This document shows positions 36,642 to 48,944 of a DNA stretch of 64,000 bases, in pieces (position 1 is the first letter of the stretch; each line of letters begins with the position of its first letter). Source of the DNA: Bugulina stolonifera (lineage: Eukaryota; Bryozoa; Gymnolaemata; Cheilostomatida; Bugulidae); the NCBI GenBank assembly GCA_935421135.1, contig OW285192.1, positions 1,717,501 through 1,781,500 of the forward strand, read 5' to 3'. The notes beneath the pieces were generated by a model. The model was not told the DNA's origin and did no database searches. It saw only the letters and a program-made list of their open reading frames with translations. Position numbers and translations under genes: made by a program.

Positions 36642-37245
36642 GAAGACACTCTGAGTGTGAAGGTACATTAATATGGACAACTTCTTACAGAAAGACGATC
36701 ACATAATTATATACACATGTATATGTACATATTACATGTATATACATCATGTACATATGTTCATGTAAGAAGTGAGAGAGTGTATGTAAAATTAGTCAGA
36801 TATAGCGTAGATATGGTCATGAGTGTTGTTGTTTTGGTAAATATATCATGTCCATGTGTGTTCAAAGAGCGTTATTACAACACATAGTTTTATAGAACAT
36901 GTTGATGTGACATTACTGTGCTGATGGTGATAGCAATGTATGAATATTACACTGTAAATATATTTCTGAGAGGTATGAGTGTAGTACTTGCCTTCTAACC
37001 TCACATACACAGAGTTATGTCTGAGCCCAAGAGCTGATCTAGCATTGCTGTCATAAATAAAATCTCAACTTGTGCTTACTATTGATCAAAATATCTGAGG
37101 GCGTGTATGTCTGTTTGCTGTCTGTAGCTGTGACCTAGCTTTCTGTGACCTAGCTAACTACTCTAGTTGCTCTGGCTCCAGTTCTGGGAAGGAACTTAGG
37201 CTGTCAGTCTCCTAGAGGAGTATGACGCACTACTAATAGAGGTAA

Positions 37246-37564
37246 TGTTAAGGGATTTGGCCATTTTTTATATACATTGTATATGATGTACATGTATTTT
37301 CAGCAAGGAATTTATTTTTGAGCAGTCAGAGACTTGTTTCAAATCCATGAAAATACCAGTCACTGACTGGGGTTTGAACCTGGGGCCTCTACGGCACCTA
37401 ATCGCCTAGCACAGTGAACAGAACTTGCTACCCACTACACCAGCTCAGCAACCTTAAAAAAGGAAGCTTCACTAGTGAGCAGTAACATGCTCTGAGTGAA
37501 CTGCACATGAGACATTTTCATGGATTTGAAACAAGTCTTTGACTGCTCAAAAATAAATTCTTTG
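37246..37564 (-). mobile_element. tRNA-derived SINE with inverted arms
   Basis: On the minus strand, TGGTGTAGTGGG (37442-37431) fits the RNA polymerase III A box and GGTTCAAACC (37380-37371) fits the B box, 51 bp apart as in tRNA genes. A 13-bp target duplication CTAATAGAKGTAA flanks it (37233-37245 and 37565-37577). Unit I near 31350 is the same site without the insertion. Arms of about 52 bp (37303-37354 and 37514-37565) are inverted repeats. A degraded copy lies at about 47150-47335. Confidence 0.75.
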
Positions 37565-37789
37565 CTAATAGATGTAAGTAAACAGATGTGTTTTCATTCC
37601 CTCCCCCCTAAAGCACAACTGACTACTAGAGAAAAATGCGACTCCTTTTATGTTAAAACTACTTCTGGCCGTAGGACCTGATGGGGCCGATGGGCCATTG
37701 ACATAATTAAATAATAGTTGCTGCCACTTAATTAAATCATGTTGCTTAAGATCTGACTTGAAGAAAAGGTTAATACAGTGTTTTTTATG

Positions 37790-38250
37790 GAGTGTGTTCA
37801 TGTATGGCTCAGAGACATGGACTAGCAGAAAGGCAGAGTTGAGAAGAATTGAGGCGTTTTAGATGTGGATATGGAGGAGGATGGAGAAGATCAACTGGAT
37901 AGAAAAGGTCAGTAATGAGAATGTCCCAGAGAGACTAGGGGAACCTCAAAAATTAGTGAAAACTATCAGATCAAGGTAGAAGAGATGGGTGGGACGTGTA
38001 TTGAGACATGAAAGCTTAGTGAAGGATGTCATTGAAGGAAGGATGGAAGGGAACTGACCCAGAGGGAGAAAGTGACCGATGACGATAGATTATGCACAAA
38101 ATAGAAAGAAATATCATAGTTTGGGAGGTAGCAAATAGAGAATTTTGGAGAAGAGCACAGTGAGGAACCAGCCTGAGGGCAGAATACACACAGACAGAAA
38201 TTAAATCAGAAATCACACTCAGGTCGGATACACCAAATGGAGGGACAACT
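37790..38250 (+). pseudogene. LINE reverse-transcriptase C-terminal remnant
   Basis: Reading the plus strand from about 37803 gives YGSETWTSRKAELRRIEAF, a stop, then text resembling a WRRM..INW..KVSNE and GRVLRHESLVKDVIEGRMEG pattern. This is the familiar 3' end of non-LTR endonuclease/reverse-transcriptase proteins. Several in-frame stops make it a dead fragment. Confidence 0.75.
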
Positions 38251-39003
38251 AGGAAATAATATAAGGCACGTAAGGGGCCGATACAATATGGTCGGGCAAC
38301 GAATTGCGATGTAGGAATACATAACTAGTCGGCCCTCGGCTTTGCATAAAAGAGCAATTATTTACAACAAGCTATAAGAATTACGAAGGCTGAGGCACAT
38401 TATATATGCACACAAAATATGTCACGCACATAGAGATTTTCCAAAATAACCACAATAATTGTTCATGTTGGATACATTTTATGGAACAACATTTGTCACA
38501 ACATGCCAGTTTTTACACTCACGTTGTAGGACTACAACAGCAGCATGCTTACAAAATAACAGGGTATGATGATACATTTCATTATGTTGCAGTAACTACA
38601 TGTATGTAAGCCTCAAAAAGCGTTAGAAGTAGTACATTGTACGTATGAGGAAGATGACTCCAGAGCAATTATGTGATTGAGTTTGTGCTTATAAATTATC
38701 TGCCACATTCATAAAGCTCATAAGCAATCACTATGAGTCATCATTGTTGGAGTTATCTCCACTCAAGTTTATTGATGACAGCCTTCAACTCCAGTTGTTT
38801 AGTTAAAATACACATTCAATTCTACATGACTTGTATGTTTTAATGAAACTATAATGTTTATTCAGTGTTTACCTACATGTCTATGCATGCGGTGTTGTTC
38901 TACTTGTATTACTGGTAAATGCATTGAAAAGAAACTATGGACCACACCCATTTAATCCTACATTATTACAAACCACTCGAGTCTAGAACCATTTGTTCAA
39001 GTT

Positions 39004-39125
39004 AACTCTGGTTTCTCTTCATATCTACAAATAAATCTTTCGCCTTTTACTAAAGATTTCCGTGGAGAGGAACATTACAATGAGTCTATAGACTTATTTT
39101 TGACACCCTCTACTTGAGGGTAATT
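39004..39125 (+). repeat. Hairpin element, copy 4
   Basis: Right-hand copy in unit II. It has CTACAAAT in place of CCACGAAT, which weakens the first stem. Confidence 0.8.
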
Positions 39126-39698
39126 ATATAGTAAAGTAATAAGCTTATGTCACATTGCACGTAATGTTACCCATTTCGCTCATTTACTTAATGAGTCTGC
39201 TGTAACAGACCTGTGGTAATATTTTGCAAAGACTTCTCAAGATAGAAACACAAGTAGATAGTTTGTGGTTGCTTGCAAGCTGACTGCTGACGGCTGACTG
39301 TAACAATATCAATTCACTGACACATTTCTACACAATGAGTACATAATATAGGAGTATCGAAGGCTTGACGCTCTTGCTATAGTAATACAGGTGATAGCAG
39401 ATAGTAGATTTTCTTCTTCTAGTAATGGATAAAATATAGTAAACTATGAAGATATTAATATTCAATACAATGATACTACTGTGTGTCTTGAGTAGGCCTC
39501 TCCATAATCCTAAGTAACATAGCATACAAATTCTTGTTATTGCATTACCTTGTCTCAACTTGAATGCATTGTGATATGAATAATAGAACGGTTCCATTGT
39601 GGTATACTTTATTGTATACCTTTTCCAACCTACACAATTGGCTGTTATTACATGTCTTGATCATTGTACTGTATAATTATAGCTCCTGTTGGTCTGAT

Positions 39699-40040
39699 AT
39701 GTGACAGTACATTTTTATACTCGTAATCTGTGACTGCTTTGTACGTCTCGGAGCTTGAATCTCTTTTGGTCCGAGACCAACTACATTGCACTTACAGTAT
39801 ACATTTATTACTATTTAACCTCAGTCCGGAACTGATTTTCAGATAATATATATGGAGCTTGGTTTTGCATTCTTGCTTCAGTTCTTTGCAGACTCTTGCT
39901 CAATAAAATACTTTTACCAATCAAATTATATTACATTCTCTTACTGCTAACAGCAAGGTATTAGACACTCTCTCTTCGGTTCTTACCAGGTACAGTCTCA
40001 CAACTGCTGCTAGGATCAAACAGTCCAAACTCTCCCTACA
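39699..40040 (+). mobile_element. LTR fragment, family of the 33701 LTR
   Basis: Shares TTTTGGTCCGAGACC, TTCTTTGCAGACT, AATAAA (39902-39907) and CAAGGTATTAGACACTCTCT with the 3' LTR at 33701-34316, and ends at the same CTACA. The 5' boundary is uncertain. Same orientation. Confidence 0.65.
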
Positions 40041-40430
40041 AATGAAGGTAGCTACCACCCCTTTTGTAACAGAAGTCCTCAAATCTGTAATCTGCAATTT
40101 TTAAACTACCTGGATGTAAATGTATTCTAGACGCTCTAAGCACCTAAAACCTCTGTATACACTGTCAGTACTATCGGAGTTATCTCCCCATGTTTGGTTG
40201 ATGTTTTTCAGGTAAGAATATTCAGATTTACATGTACATGTATATTGTTAGTCACAATGACCCTCTGTAACTTATACTCAATGAAGCAAAGTTTATTAGT
40301 GTACTTGAACAACTGTTCTATAATAGCTATTGTATATTCAAGTAAAATATCTAGCTTGAAGGCATGAATCACACCAATTTGTTCACATTTCACTAAGAAT
40401 CAGTTTGATTTAGAACTGTTGGTATAGGCT

Positions 40431-40552
40431 AACTCTGGTTTCTCTTCATATCCACGAATAAATCTTTCGCCTTTTACTAAAGATTTCCGTGGAGAGGAAC
40501 ATTACAATGAGTCTATAGACTTATTTTTGACACCCTCTACTCGAGGGTAATT
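40431..40552 (+). repeat. Hairpin element, copy 5
   Basis: Closest to the consensus of all nine. The only change is CTCGAGGG for CTTGAGGG at the end. Confidence 0.8.
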
Positions 40553-40670
40553 AAAAAGGTAAAGATGCATGCACATATACACTGGACATGAAGACCGTAA
40601 ATTTTTGTACATCTTTTGATGGTGCATATACAGTACATGTAAATCTTCTCATTTCAAATGCTTTGGTAAC

Positions 40671-40898
40671 ACAAACCCTAGTCCATGATAATAGTAGATA
40701 ACAATCAGATACATGTAGATACCAATGCTGTTTGTTTGACAAATGCATGTCCATATATAGTCAAAAGGCGTTTAAAGTAGACAAACACACAAACCCTAGT
40801 CCATGATAATAGTAGATAACAATCAGATACATGTAGATACCAATGCTGTTTGTTTGACAAATGCATGTCCATATATAGTCAAAAGGCGTTTAAAGTAG
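40671..40898. repeat. 118-bp tandem duplication
   Basis: The text starting ACAAACCCTAGTCCATGATA at 40671 recurs at 40789 with almost no change, so the duplication is recent. Confidence 0.9.
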
Positions 40899-42238
40899 CA
40901 AATAGTTTGTCGAACAACACAATATTAGCACATTACTGCTGTACTATGATGATTGTGATGTACAGAGTTTGTATTCAGTTTGTTTGACACAGGGTCATTT
41001 GATGGTGCAGCTTTTGTCTTACTATTTACTAAACAAAAATTTGTTGAGGTCTGTAATTTACCATCATATATTAATTTCCTTTGGCAAAAAGTACTTACAT
41101 GTACATGTACATGTACATGTATATGCCAGTATACGTCACATAGTTTTAAAACACGTAGTACTTACAGTATATACCAGCAATATGTCACATGCAATGTAGT
41201 TCTAAAACCAGTACATGTGATACTTATACATGTATATCAGTATACGTCATGTCGTTCCAAAGCACCTACAATTGTACATTTAGTACTTATACATTGCATC
41301 AGTGTACACATGTAGTTCTAAAACAAGTAATACTTATGTTAGGATGTTTGGCCATTTTTTTATATATGATGCATTTGTACATCATATACTGATACATGTA
41401 TACATGGACGTATTAGTATCACATATACATGTTTTAGAACTATGTGACTGCTCATAGATGAATTCCTTGCTTAGAAATTCATACTGTAATACTTACACAA
41501 CATGTATATCAGTATACGTCATGTAGTTTTCAAACACGTAATACTAAAGTGAATGTAGGATTGAGCTGAACTCGATAGGAGTTTAGATACAAAAGTAAAA
41601 TGAAATTTGAATCTATAGTTGAGTGTTATTTCCACAGAGAAAGACTCTGGTTTAAGTGAATACAATCATATAATATATAACACGCAGAAGCTAGAGTGGT
41701 GAGTGTATACTCTATGCTATTACGAGTTAGGATATGTCCCAGAAGCCTCACCTAATCGCCATATAAACGTTCGCAGTAACTGGGTCTGATGATAAGGTTC
41801 ATTAGGACTGTAGTGGTAACCACATGTATGTAAGACTAAATAGTGCTTTCAAGTGTACAGCATGTAAATGTACATTGTATATATTACATTGTGTACAAGT
41901 TCAGGAAGATGATTGCAGAGCAGTGAATTGATTGGGTTTGTATTCATAAAAAGAACTGCCCCATTCATAAGCAATCACTGTGAGTCATCATTGTAGGAGT
42001 TATCTTCACTTAAATTTGCTCGTTGTTTGGTTGAAATGCATCTAAATCTATATGAATGCTTTAAGAAACCTATTAAGGCTGTTCAGTGTTTACCTTCTTG
42101 TACACGTATATGTTGTTCTACATAATATTTTGTTTCCAAATGCATTTTTAACAAAATTTCAACATGAAACTGTTCATCACACCTATTCAATCTTATATAA
42201 CCAAGAACCACTTTAACCCAGAACCGGCTTTTAAAGGT

Positions 42239-42360
42239 AACTCTAGTTTCTCTTCATATCCACGAATAAATCTTTCGCCTTTTACTAAAGATTTCCGTGG
42301 AGAGGAACATTACAATGAGTCCATAGATTTATTTTTGACACCCTCTACTTGAGGGTAATT
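42239..42360 (+). repeat. Hairpin element, copy 6
   Basis: Right-hand copy of unit III, with AGTCCATAGATT in the second palindrome. A plus-strand frame at 42164-42352 runs through it by chance. Confidence 0.8.
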
Positions 42361-42482
42361 GAAAAATAAAGTGAAACTGCGATGAGTCTGGACTAATGAA
42401 TTGAAGTTTTTAGTTGTGACATTTTTTCATTTCTGCTAGTAATATGATCAAAAATTAATGGATTTTGTACTGTACATGTATA

Positions 42483-44433
42483 TCGCAGTAGATGATGGTA
42501 TGATAACAGTATATTGTAGTAGATGATGGTATGATAACAGTATATTGTAGTAGATGATGGTATGATAACAGTATATTGTAGTAGATGATGGTATGATAAC
42601 AGTATATTGTAGTAGATGATGGTATGATAACAGTATATTGTAGTAGATTATAGTATGATAACAGTATATTGTAGTAGATGATGGTATGATAACAGTATAT
42701 TGTAGTAGATGATGGTATGATAACAGTATATTGTAGTAGATTATAGTATGATAACAGTATACCGTAGTAGATGATGGTATGATAACAGTATATTGTAGTA
42801 GATGATGGTATGATAACAGTATATTGTAGTAGATGATGGTATGATAACAGTATATTGTAGTAGATTATAGTATGATAACAGTATATTGTAGTAGATGATG
42901 GTATGATAACAGTATATTGTAGTAGATGATGGTATGATAACAGTATATTGTAGTAGATTATAGTATAATAACAGTATATTGTAGTAGATGATGGTATGAT
43001 AACAGTATATTGTAGTAGATGATGGTATGATAACAGTATATTGTAGTAGATGATGGTATGATAACAGTATATTGTAGTAGATGATGGTATGATAACAGTA
43101 TATTGCAGTAGATGATGGTATGATAACAGTATATTGTAGTAGATTAAGGTATGATAACAGTATATTGTAGTAGATGATGGTATGATAACAGTATATTGTA
43201 GTAGATGATGGTATGATAACAGTATATTGTAGTAGATTATAGTATGATAACAGTATATTGTAGTAGATTATGGTATGATAACAGTATATTGTAGTAGATG
43301 ATGGTATGATAACAGTATATTGTAGTAGATGATGGTATGATAACAGTATATTGTAGTAGATTAAGGTATGATAACAGTATATTGTAGTAGATGATGGTAT
43401 GATAACAGTATATTGTAGTAGATGATGGTATGATAACAGTATATCGTAGTAGATTATGGTATGATAACAGTATATTGTAGTAGATTATAGTATGATAACA
43501 GTATACCGTAGTAGATGATGGTATGATAACAGTATATTGTAGTAGATGATGGTATGATAACAGTATATTGTAGTAGATGATGGTATGATAACAGTATATT
43601 GTAGTAGATTATAGTATGATAACAGTATACCGTAGTAGATGATGGTATGATAACAGTATATTGTAGTAGATGATGGTATGATAACAGTATATTGTAGTAG
43701 ATGATGGTATGATAACAGTATATTGTAGTAGATGATGGTATGATAACAGTATATTGTAGTAGATGATGGTATGATAACAGTATATTGTAGTAGATGATGG
43801 TATGATAACAGTATATTGTAGTAGATGATGGTATGATAACAGTATATTGTAGTAGATGATGGTATAATAACAGTATATTGTAGTAGATGATGGTATGATA
43901 ACAGTATATTGTAGTAGATGATGGTATGATAACAGTATATTGTAGTAGATTATAGTATGATAACAGTATATTGTAGTAGATGATGGTATGATAACAGTAT
44001 ATTGTAGTAGATGATGGTATGATAACAGTATATTGTAGTAGATTATAGTATGATAACAGTATACCGTAGTAGATGATGGTATGATAACAGTATATTGTAG
44101 TAGATGATGGTATGATAACAGTATATTGTAGTAGATGATGGTATGATAACAGTATATTGTAGTAGATTATAGTATGATAACAGTATATTGTAGTAGATGA
44201 TGGTATGATAACAGTATATTGTAGTAGATGATGGTATGATAACAGTATATTGTAGTAGATTATAGTATAATAACAGTATATTGTAGTAGATGATGGTATG
44301 ATAACAGTATATTGTAGTAGATTATAGTATGATAACAGTATATTGTAGTAGATGATGGTATGATAACAGTATATTGTAGTAGATTATAGTATGATAACAG
44401 TATATTGTAGTAGATTATGGTATGATAACAGTA
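42483..44433. repeat. 31-bp satellite, about 63 copies
   Basis: The unit joins GTAGTAGATGATGGTATGAT and AACAGTATATT. Two main types alternate, GATGATGG and GATTATAGT, plus rarer ATACCG junctions and ATAATAAC variants. The type order recurs, suggesting higher-order blocks. Nothing else lies within. Confidence 0.95.
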
Positions 44434-44580
44434 CATTTAAACAAGCATTTTACTGATAGAATAATAACCCTAATGTTAGAGTAGTTCATACATACTAATA
44501 CTTTCTGATCTATCCCATATTTCTACACCGAGTATGTAGTGACTAGTCTTAAACCCAGCCTGGATCCAAGGAGAAAGTTC

Positions 44581-47500
44581 CTAAAAAGTTGAAACAACAC
44601 TCCCCCATTCAGCAATACCAGAATCTGATGGGACGTAGATGTCATCTACTACTTTATACTCATTATATTCGGATTCAGAGTACACGGATTCAGAGTACAC
44701 GGATTCAGAGTACACGGATTCAGAGTACACGGATTCAGAGTACACGGATTCAGAGTACACGGATTCAGAGTACACGGATTCAGAGTACACGGATTCAGAG
44801 TACACGGATTCAGAGTACACGAATTCAGAGTACACGGATTCAGAGTACACGGATTCAGAGTACACGGATTCAGAGTACACGGATTCAGAGTACACGCTCG
44901 ACAGTGCCATCATAGCATCTGCAAAGAACACTAATTACGTCATAGACTGATCAAATAAAAAAGAAGCACCTTGTTTATGATTGTATTCAAAGCGGTCATG
45001 AACATCTCTTACTGTAACAATATGTAAATTAAGAACCGTTGAGATTGATATAAACGTCGGTCCTTGTAAACTTGAAATACAATTTTTAGACTTATCTGTG
45101 AGAAAGTGTGTTTCTGCCTTACAGATCATACATCTGGAAGGTAAATGGTTGATGAAGCAGAGGATACTATATCGTCCCATTCGATTGTTTAGTGAGTGTG
45201 AATACAGGCACTGCATGACACCAAAATTTCCCACCGCAGTCAAATAAATTATAGTGTAAATAATCTCTACTAACTTTTGGCTAAGTCCTTGGAGAACTCG
45301 TAGATAGTGAGATCAGCAAATCTGCAATCTCTAACTGAAGATATCCCTTGACCATATTCTGGGTGAATCACTAGATTTGGCTCTCCAGACATAGTGCAGG
45401 TAGATGTAGTTTCATTGTATGACATGGCAGCACATGATTGGTTGAGGGGGCAGAGAGTTCTACAGCTGTTGGCGGAATTAGTATTCTTAAATGTGCCAAT
45501 GTTAAGGAGTTGTGTCCCATTACAGTTGATATAGGGAGTACTTATAGAGTATATAATTGTACAATGATGTGAACCAAGAAATTTTAACATAATATTATTA
45601 AAAGTTGAATGATCACATCACCTGTTATATACGCATGCATTCTACCTGTGCACATGCATGCCCTATATATTATGATATACATGTACATTCAACTTTCATC
45701 ATCCAGAATTGAAATTTAGTTGCATTTGAAGATCTGTTCTCCCTGTGAGTGTCACACATCTTGAGCCAAGAACTGTGGACAATTGTTACTACTATTTTAT
45801 GATATACACACACATGTTACTATTTGCTAATGATATACACACACATGTTACTATTTGCTAATGATATACACACACATGTTACTATTTGCTAATGATATAC
45901 ACACACATGTTACTATTTGCTAATGAATTCAGAACTTCTAAACGATTTTCTAGAACTAGCACGCATAGAACTTAAAAAATTCTTAAGTAGTGCTCCAACT
46001 TAAAGAAATTAGTAAATTTATCCTGAATCGACTAGAGCAGTGTGATCGAATGAACACTATACGACTGACAACTCAAGTGTATAACCATTAGGACACACCT
46101 ATGCCTACCTGAAATCTTCTTGAGGTAAGTCACTTCAGTGTCATGTCCCACACTGGTGTTCACTGTATCATTGTACAAGTGACATGTTTTATTTACTGAG
46201 TCATAGAGAGCAGATAGACATTCCTCCAGGTGTAAGTCACACAGAGACATACAGTTGATCTCTTTTCTGACATCTGCAAAGGAAGAGAACGTGGATTTAA
46301 TAATTTCTATGGTCTAAATTCTACATGTATGTACTATAAATTCAGGAAAAAACACTGAATTAAACAGAAAACTGAATACTCAAAAGGTATGAGTTGTCAT
46401 ACGCTGCTTTTGAACTGTAATGGTGACCATTTTTAATTTTCTCCAATAAATCGCAATTATTAAATGCCAATTATTCATAATAATCTGCAAGTATAACAAC
46501 TGGAATTGAGTGAAACTACGTACATTGTTAAGCAAATCATCACTGGGTGACATTTATAGCTGCAGGAAAGTCTATATTCCAAGGATGACATCGAGTTATA
46601 AGGATTAAAAGAGGCATAAAAATGGCGGCTATTTTCATTAAATTTAATAATTAACAACAATATATTAAATATCTAATAATTTAAATTAGTTATTTAATAA
46701 TATTCGTTATTATTTTTATTAACATTATTAAATTTTATTATTTATAATAATATACAATCATAACTGCTAGAATTGAGTGGAACTACAATAAATAACCCTT
46801 GGGTGATAATATTATGGCTGCAGTTAAGTCTAGATTCCAAGGAAAGCATCAAATTGTAATAATATAAGGATTGAAAGAAGCATAACATGAATTTACATGT
46901 TGTCAACATGAGCCATTATCGAATTTGGGTGTGCTAAGAGATTTGAGTTTTAAAACTGAATTGAACCACCCCGCTGCATTCGGCGTTGGTTTGCATTTTA
47001 AGTATATAGTAATAATAATAATACAGTAGTTCTACGCATTTATATCCTGTATGTGATACACTGTTATTATACGCTGTATATGATTAATATACATGTACAT
47101 GTATACATGTACATGCATGTAGATATATTATATACATTGCATAATATGTTAAGGGTGTGGCCATTCCTTTTGTATCTGACAATCTCCTGCAAGAAAATTT
47201 ATAATTTATGACTGAGCAGTCAGGAACTCGATTCCACGTCTGCAAAATAACCCATCAATTCAATTCAAGGCCTGTGCGACAGAATCAACAAAACATATTA
47301 CCACTAAACCAGCTCAGCAACATTGAAAAAGAAGGCTTCTCCTGTGAACAGTAGATGTGCATTGGAGCCACTGAGCACTGAGCCACCGAGCCACCGAGCC
47401 ACCGAGCCACCGAGCCACCGAGCCACCGAGCCACTATACACAAAATACTCATCTGTGGCTATCAGGCAGTATATGAGCCACAATATGTAGAGGACTTACA

Positions 47501-47692
47501 TGTACTTTGGTGAACTTGAATTTCCAGGACTCCAGATGATTTTACTTCTTTAACATCTTTGAGCAAGCTGTACAAGGTATTAGATTCACATGATTCTACT
47601 AATGCTGTCTTGAGATAAAATATTTCCAATGTCAGCAACAAGATTCTAAATCTCCAGCTGGAATACTCTTTTCTTGTCAATTTTGCACCCAT
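44581..47692 (-). CDS. Gene D: PAN/Apple-like protein with VYSES repeat tail
   Basis: The proposed exons are 47692-47500, 46273-46099, 45540-45275 and 44918-44581, with phases 1, 2, 1, about 323 residues. Exon 1 starts MGAKLTRKEY and has a hydrophobic run FRILLLTLEIFYL, a signal peptide or signal anchor. Exon 2 (CMSLCDLHLEECL...TCHLYND) and exon 3 (SCRTLCPLNQSCAAMSYNE...TCTMS) show the C-x3-C-x4-6-C spacing of PAN/Apple modules, which bind proteins or sugars outside cells. Exon 4 follows a strong acceptor (TGTTCTTTGCAG) and codes 15 tandem V-Y-S-E-S units (the fifth is VYSEF), then EYNEYKVVDDIYVPSDSG and a stop. No membrane helix was found between the PAN region and the repeat tail, so the tail may be extracellular. 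Weak points: the exon 2 donor (GTGTGT; GTAGGC ten bases earlier breaks phase) and the exon 3 donor (GTTAGT). Confidence 0.55.
44671..44895 (-). repeat. 15-bp tandem repeat coding VYSES
   Basis: Exactly 15 copies of GGATTCAGAGTACAC (plus strand), 225 bp, with one G-to-A change. It is in frame with gene D exon 4. Very low divergence implies recent expansion or homogenisation. Confidence 0.95.
45799..45925. repeat. 31-bp tandem repeat, 4 copies
   Basis: Four identical units containing TGATATACACACACATGTTA followed by CTATTTGCTAA, in the intron between exons 2 and 3 of gene D. Confidence 0.95.
46340..46990. mobile_element. MITE-like repeat with internal direct repeat
   Basis: About 130 bp near 46490-46625 recurs at 46760-46890 (AGAATTGAGTGGAACTAC, ATTCCAAGGA, AAGGATTGAAAGAAGCATAA), separated by an AT-rich spacer. 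The family also occurs, inverted, at 14150-14720. It is in intron 1 of gene D. Confidence 0.55.
47150..47335 (-). mobile_element. Degraded SINE copy
   Basis: Shares TGTTAAGGG, TGGCCATT, GAGCAGTCAG and ACCAGCTCAGCAAC with the SINE at 37246-37564. The B box is corrupted. Confidence 0.55.
47380..47436. repeat. 9-bp GCCACCGAG repeat
   Basis: About six units, just downstream of the SINE remnant in intron 1 of gene D. Confidence 0.95.
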
Positions 47693-48540
47693 TCACAAGC
47701 CAACTGGAGTGAGGCTAAACGGCAATTCAATATGAGGCTTGTTACTGCTAAGTCAAACATGTAGATTAATATTATAATAAACTAAGAGTTTTTCTAAAAT
47801 ATTATTGACATGCGTTATAAATTGTTTATATGAAATTCTAAAACTTTTTAACATTGTAGCCCCATAGGAAATAATAATATTTCTAACTCTGTACGTGACG
47901 GTAGAGTATTAGTAGTGTATGGTATTGTTCCTACCATCCTAAGCATACAATAAACATGCCAAGAACTGCAGATAAACCTGTAGAGAAAGTATTGATTTGT
48001 TTAATAAATCATACTTATGATCCCACACAGTTGTTATTGTCAACCATCATTGAGTTGAATTAGGCCATATGAAGAGTATTGTAGTACATGTAGAAGCTGA
48101 GACAGTTATTATACATGTGTTAACAGTCAGTACAAGTACACTGTTAATTATAGCAGTCATCTCTTGTATTAACATAGTTTAGCACACCATGTTTTATTCA
48201 TGTCTTACATAGTGCTGTCTTAATGACCATTTCTTGCTTACATCATTATTCTATATATGAGTTTATTGCTGTTACTCAATACTACCTAGTGAGAAACTGT
48301 ATGGCCACTTCTGGCAGATCATCTCTTTGTGGTATTATTGTCACGGTTTGTTCCATTGGCTCAAGTTAAGTGAAAATAATAACAAGTGGTTCAATGACCA
48401 ACATGATTAATTTATAGCTGTAAGTTACAGATGCTAGCTTTCTTCTATTTTGGCTTCTCAGAATTTTGGTTTAGTTCAGCTCTTTTGGGCTTAAAATATG
48501 TAAATTTTCAAATGGAGAGCTCAGCTACCTGGTTGGACTC
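47693..48540. other. Upstream flank of gene D; no gene seen
   Basis: Presumed promoter side of gene D. AT-rich, without a recognisable core promoter element or exon. Confidence 0.5.
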
Positions 48541-48822
48541 AACAAATTGTATACAGGGTCAGCACTATGGGAGTCATCTCCCGATTTTCTGCTAATGTTT
48601 TCTGGTGAGAATTTTCAGGTTCATATTATATTTAGTGACAATTATACTCAGTAATCCACCTTTAGTCTTCATGAACAAGAATATAATATGTGAACATGGG
48701 TATGTGCAATTATATCATAAAAGTTACTAAATACATTCTAGGACTACTTCCTAAATCTTAGACACTCATTAGTTTATATTTTACTAAGAGTCACCTTAAT
48801 TTAGAACTGTTGGTACAAAGGT

Positions 48823-48944
48823 AACTCTGGTTTCTCTTTATATCTACGAATAAATCTTTTGCCTTTTACTAAAGATTTCCATGGAGTGGAACACTACAAC
48901 GAGTCTACAGACTTATTTTTGACACCCTCTACTTGAGGGTAATT
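48823..48944 (+). repeat. Hairpin element, copy 7
   Basis: The most diverged full-length copy (CTACGAAT, TCTTTTGCC, TTCCATGG, AGTGGAACACTACAACG). Many of its changes are C-to-T or G-to-A. Confidence 0.8.

Larger units (their letters stand above)
36180..39125 (+). repeat. Dispersed repeat unit II
   Basis: Second copy of the repeat body, with hairpin elements at 36555-36641 (damaged by a 29-base deletion) and 39004-39125. It is longer than unit I because a SINE (37246-37564) and a LINE fragment (about 37790-38250) are inserted. The 5' part, from TACCACCCC, is shared with unit III at 40050. Confidence 0.6.
40050..42360 (+). repeat. Dispersed repeat unit III
   Basis: Third copy, closest to unit II. 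Hairpin elements lie at 40431-40552 and 42239-42360. It includes a local tandem duplication at 40671-40898 and a SINE-like fragment near 41340-41475. Confidence 0.6.

Noticed and set aside
37371..37442. A functional tRNA gene on the minus strand
   Set aside because: A and B boxes are present but the acceptor stem does not pair and it is embedded in a SINE with target duplications.
42483..44433. CRISPR-like array
   Set aside because: The units are contiguous with no unique spacers, and the genome is eukaryotic.
44589..44950. Plus-strand frames reading RIQST and DSEYT repeats
   Set aside because: Antisense of the VYSES exon. The minus reading has a strong acceptor and a natural C-terminus; the plus readings have neither.
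44935..45243. A third PAN-like exon in gene D (CMICKAETHFL)
   Set aside because: Some cysteine similarity, but no acceptor and donor pair that keeps phase with exons 3 and 4.
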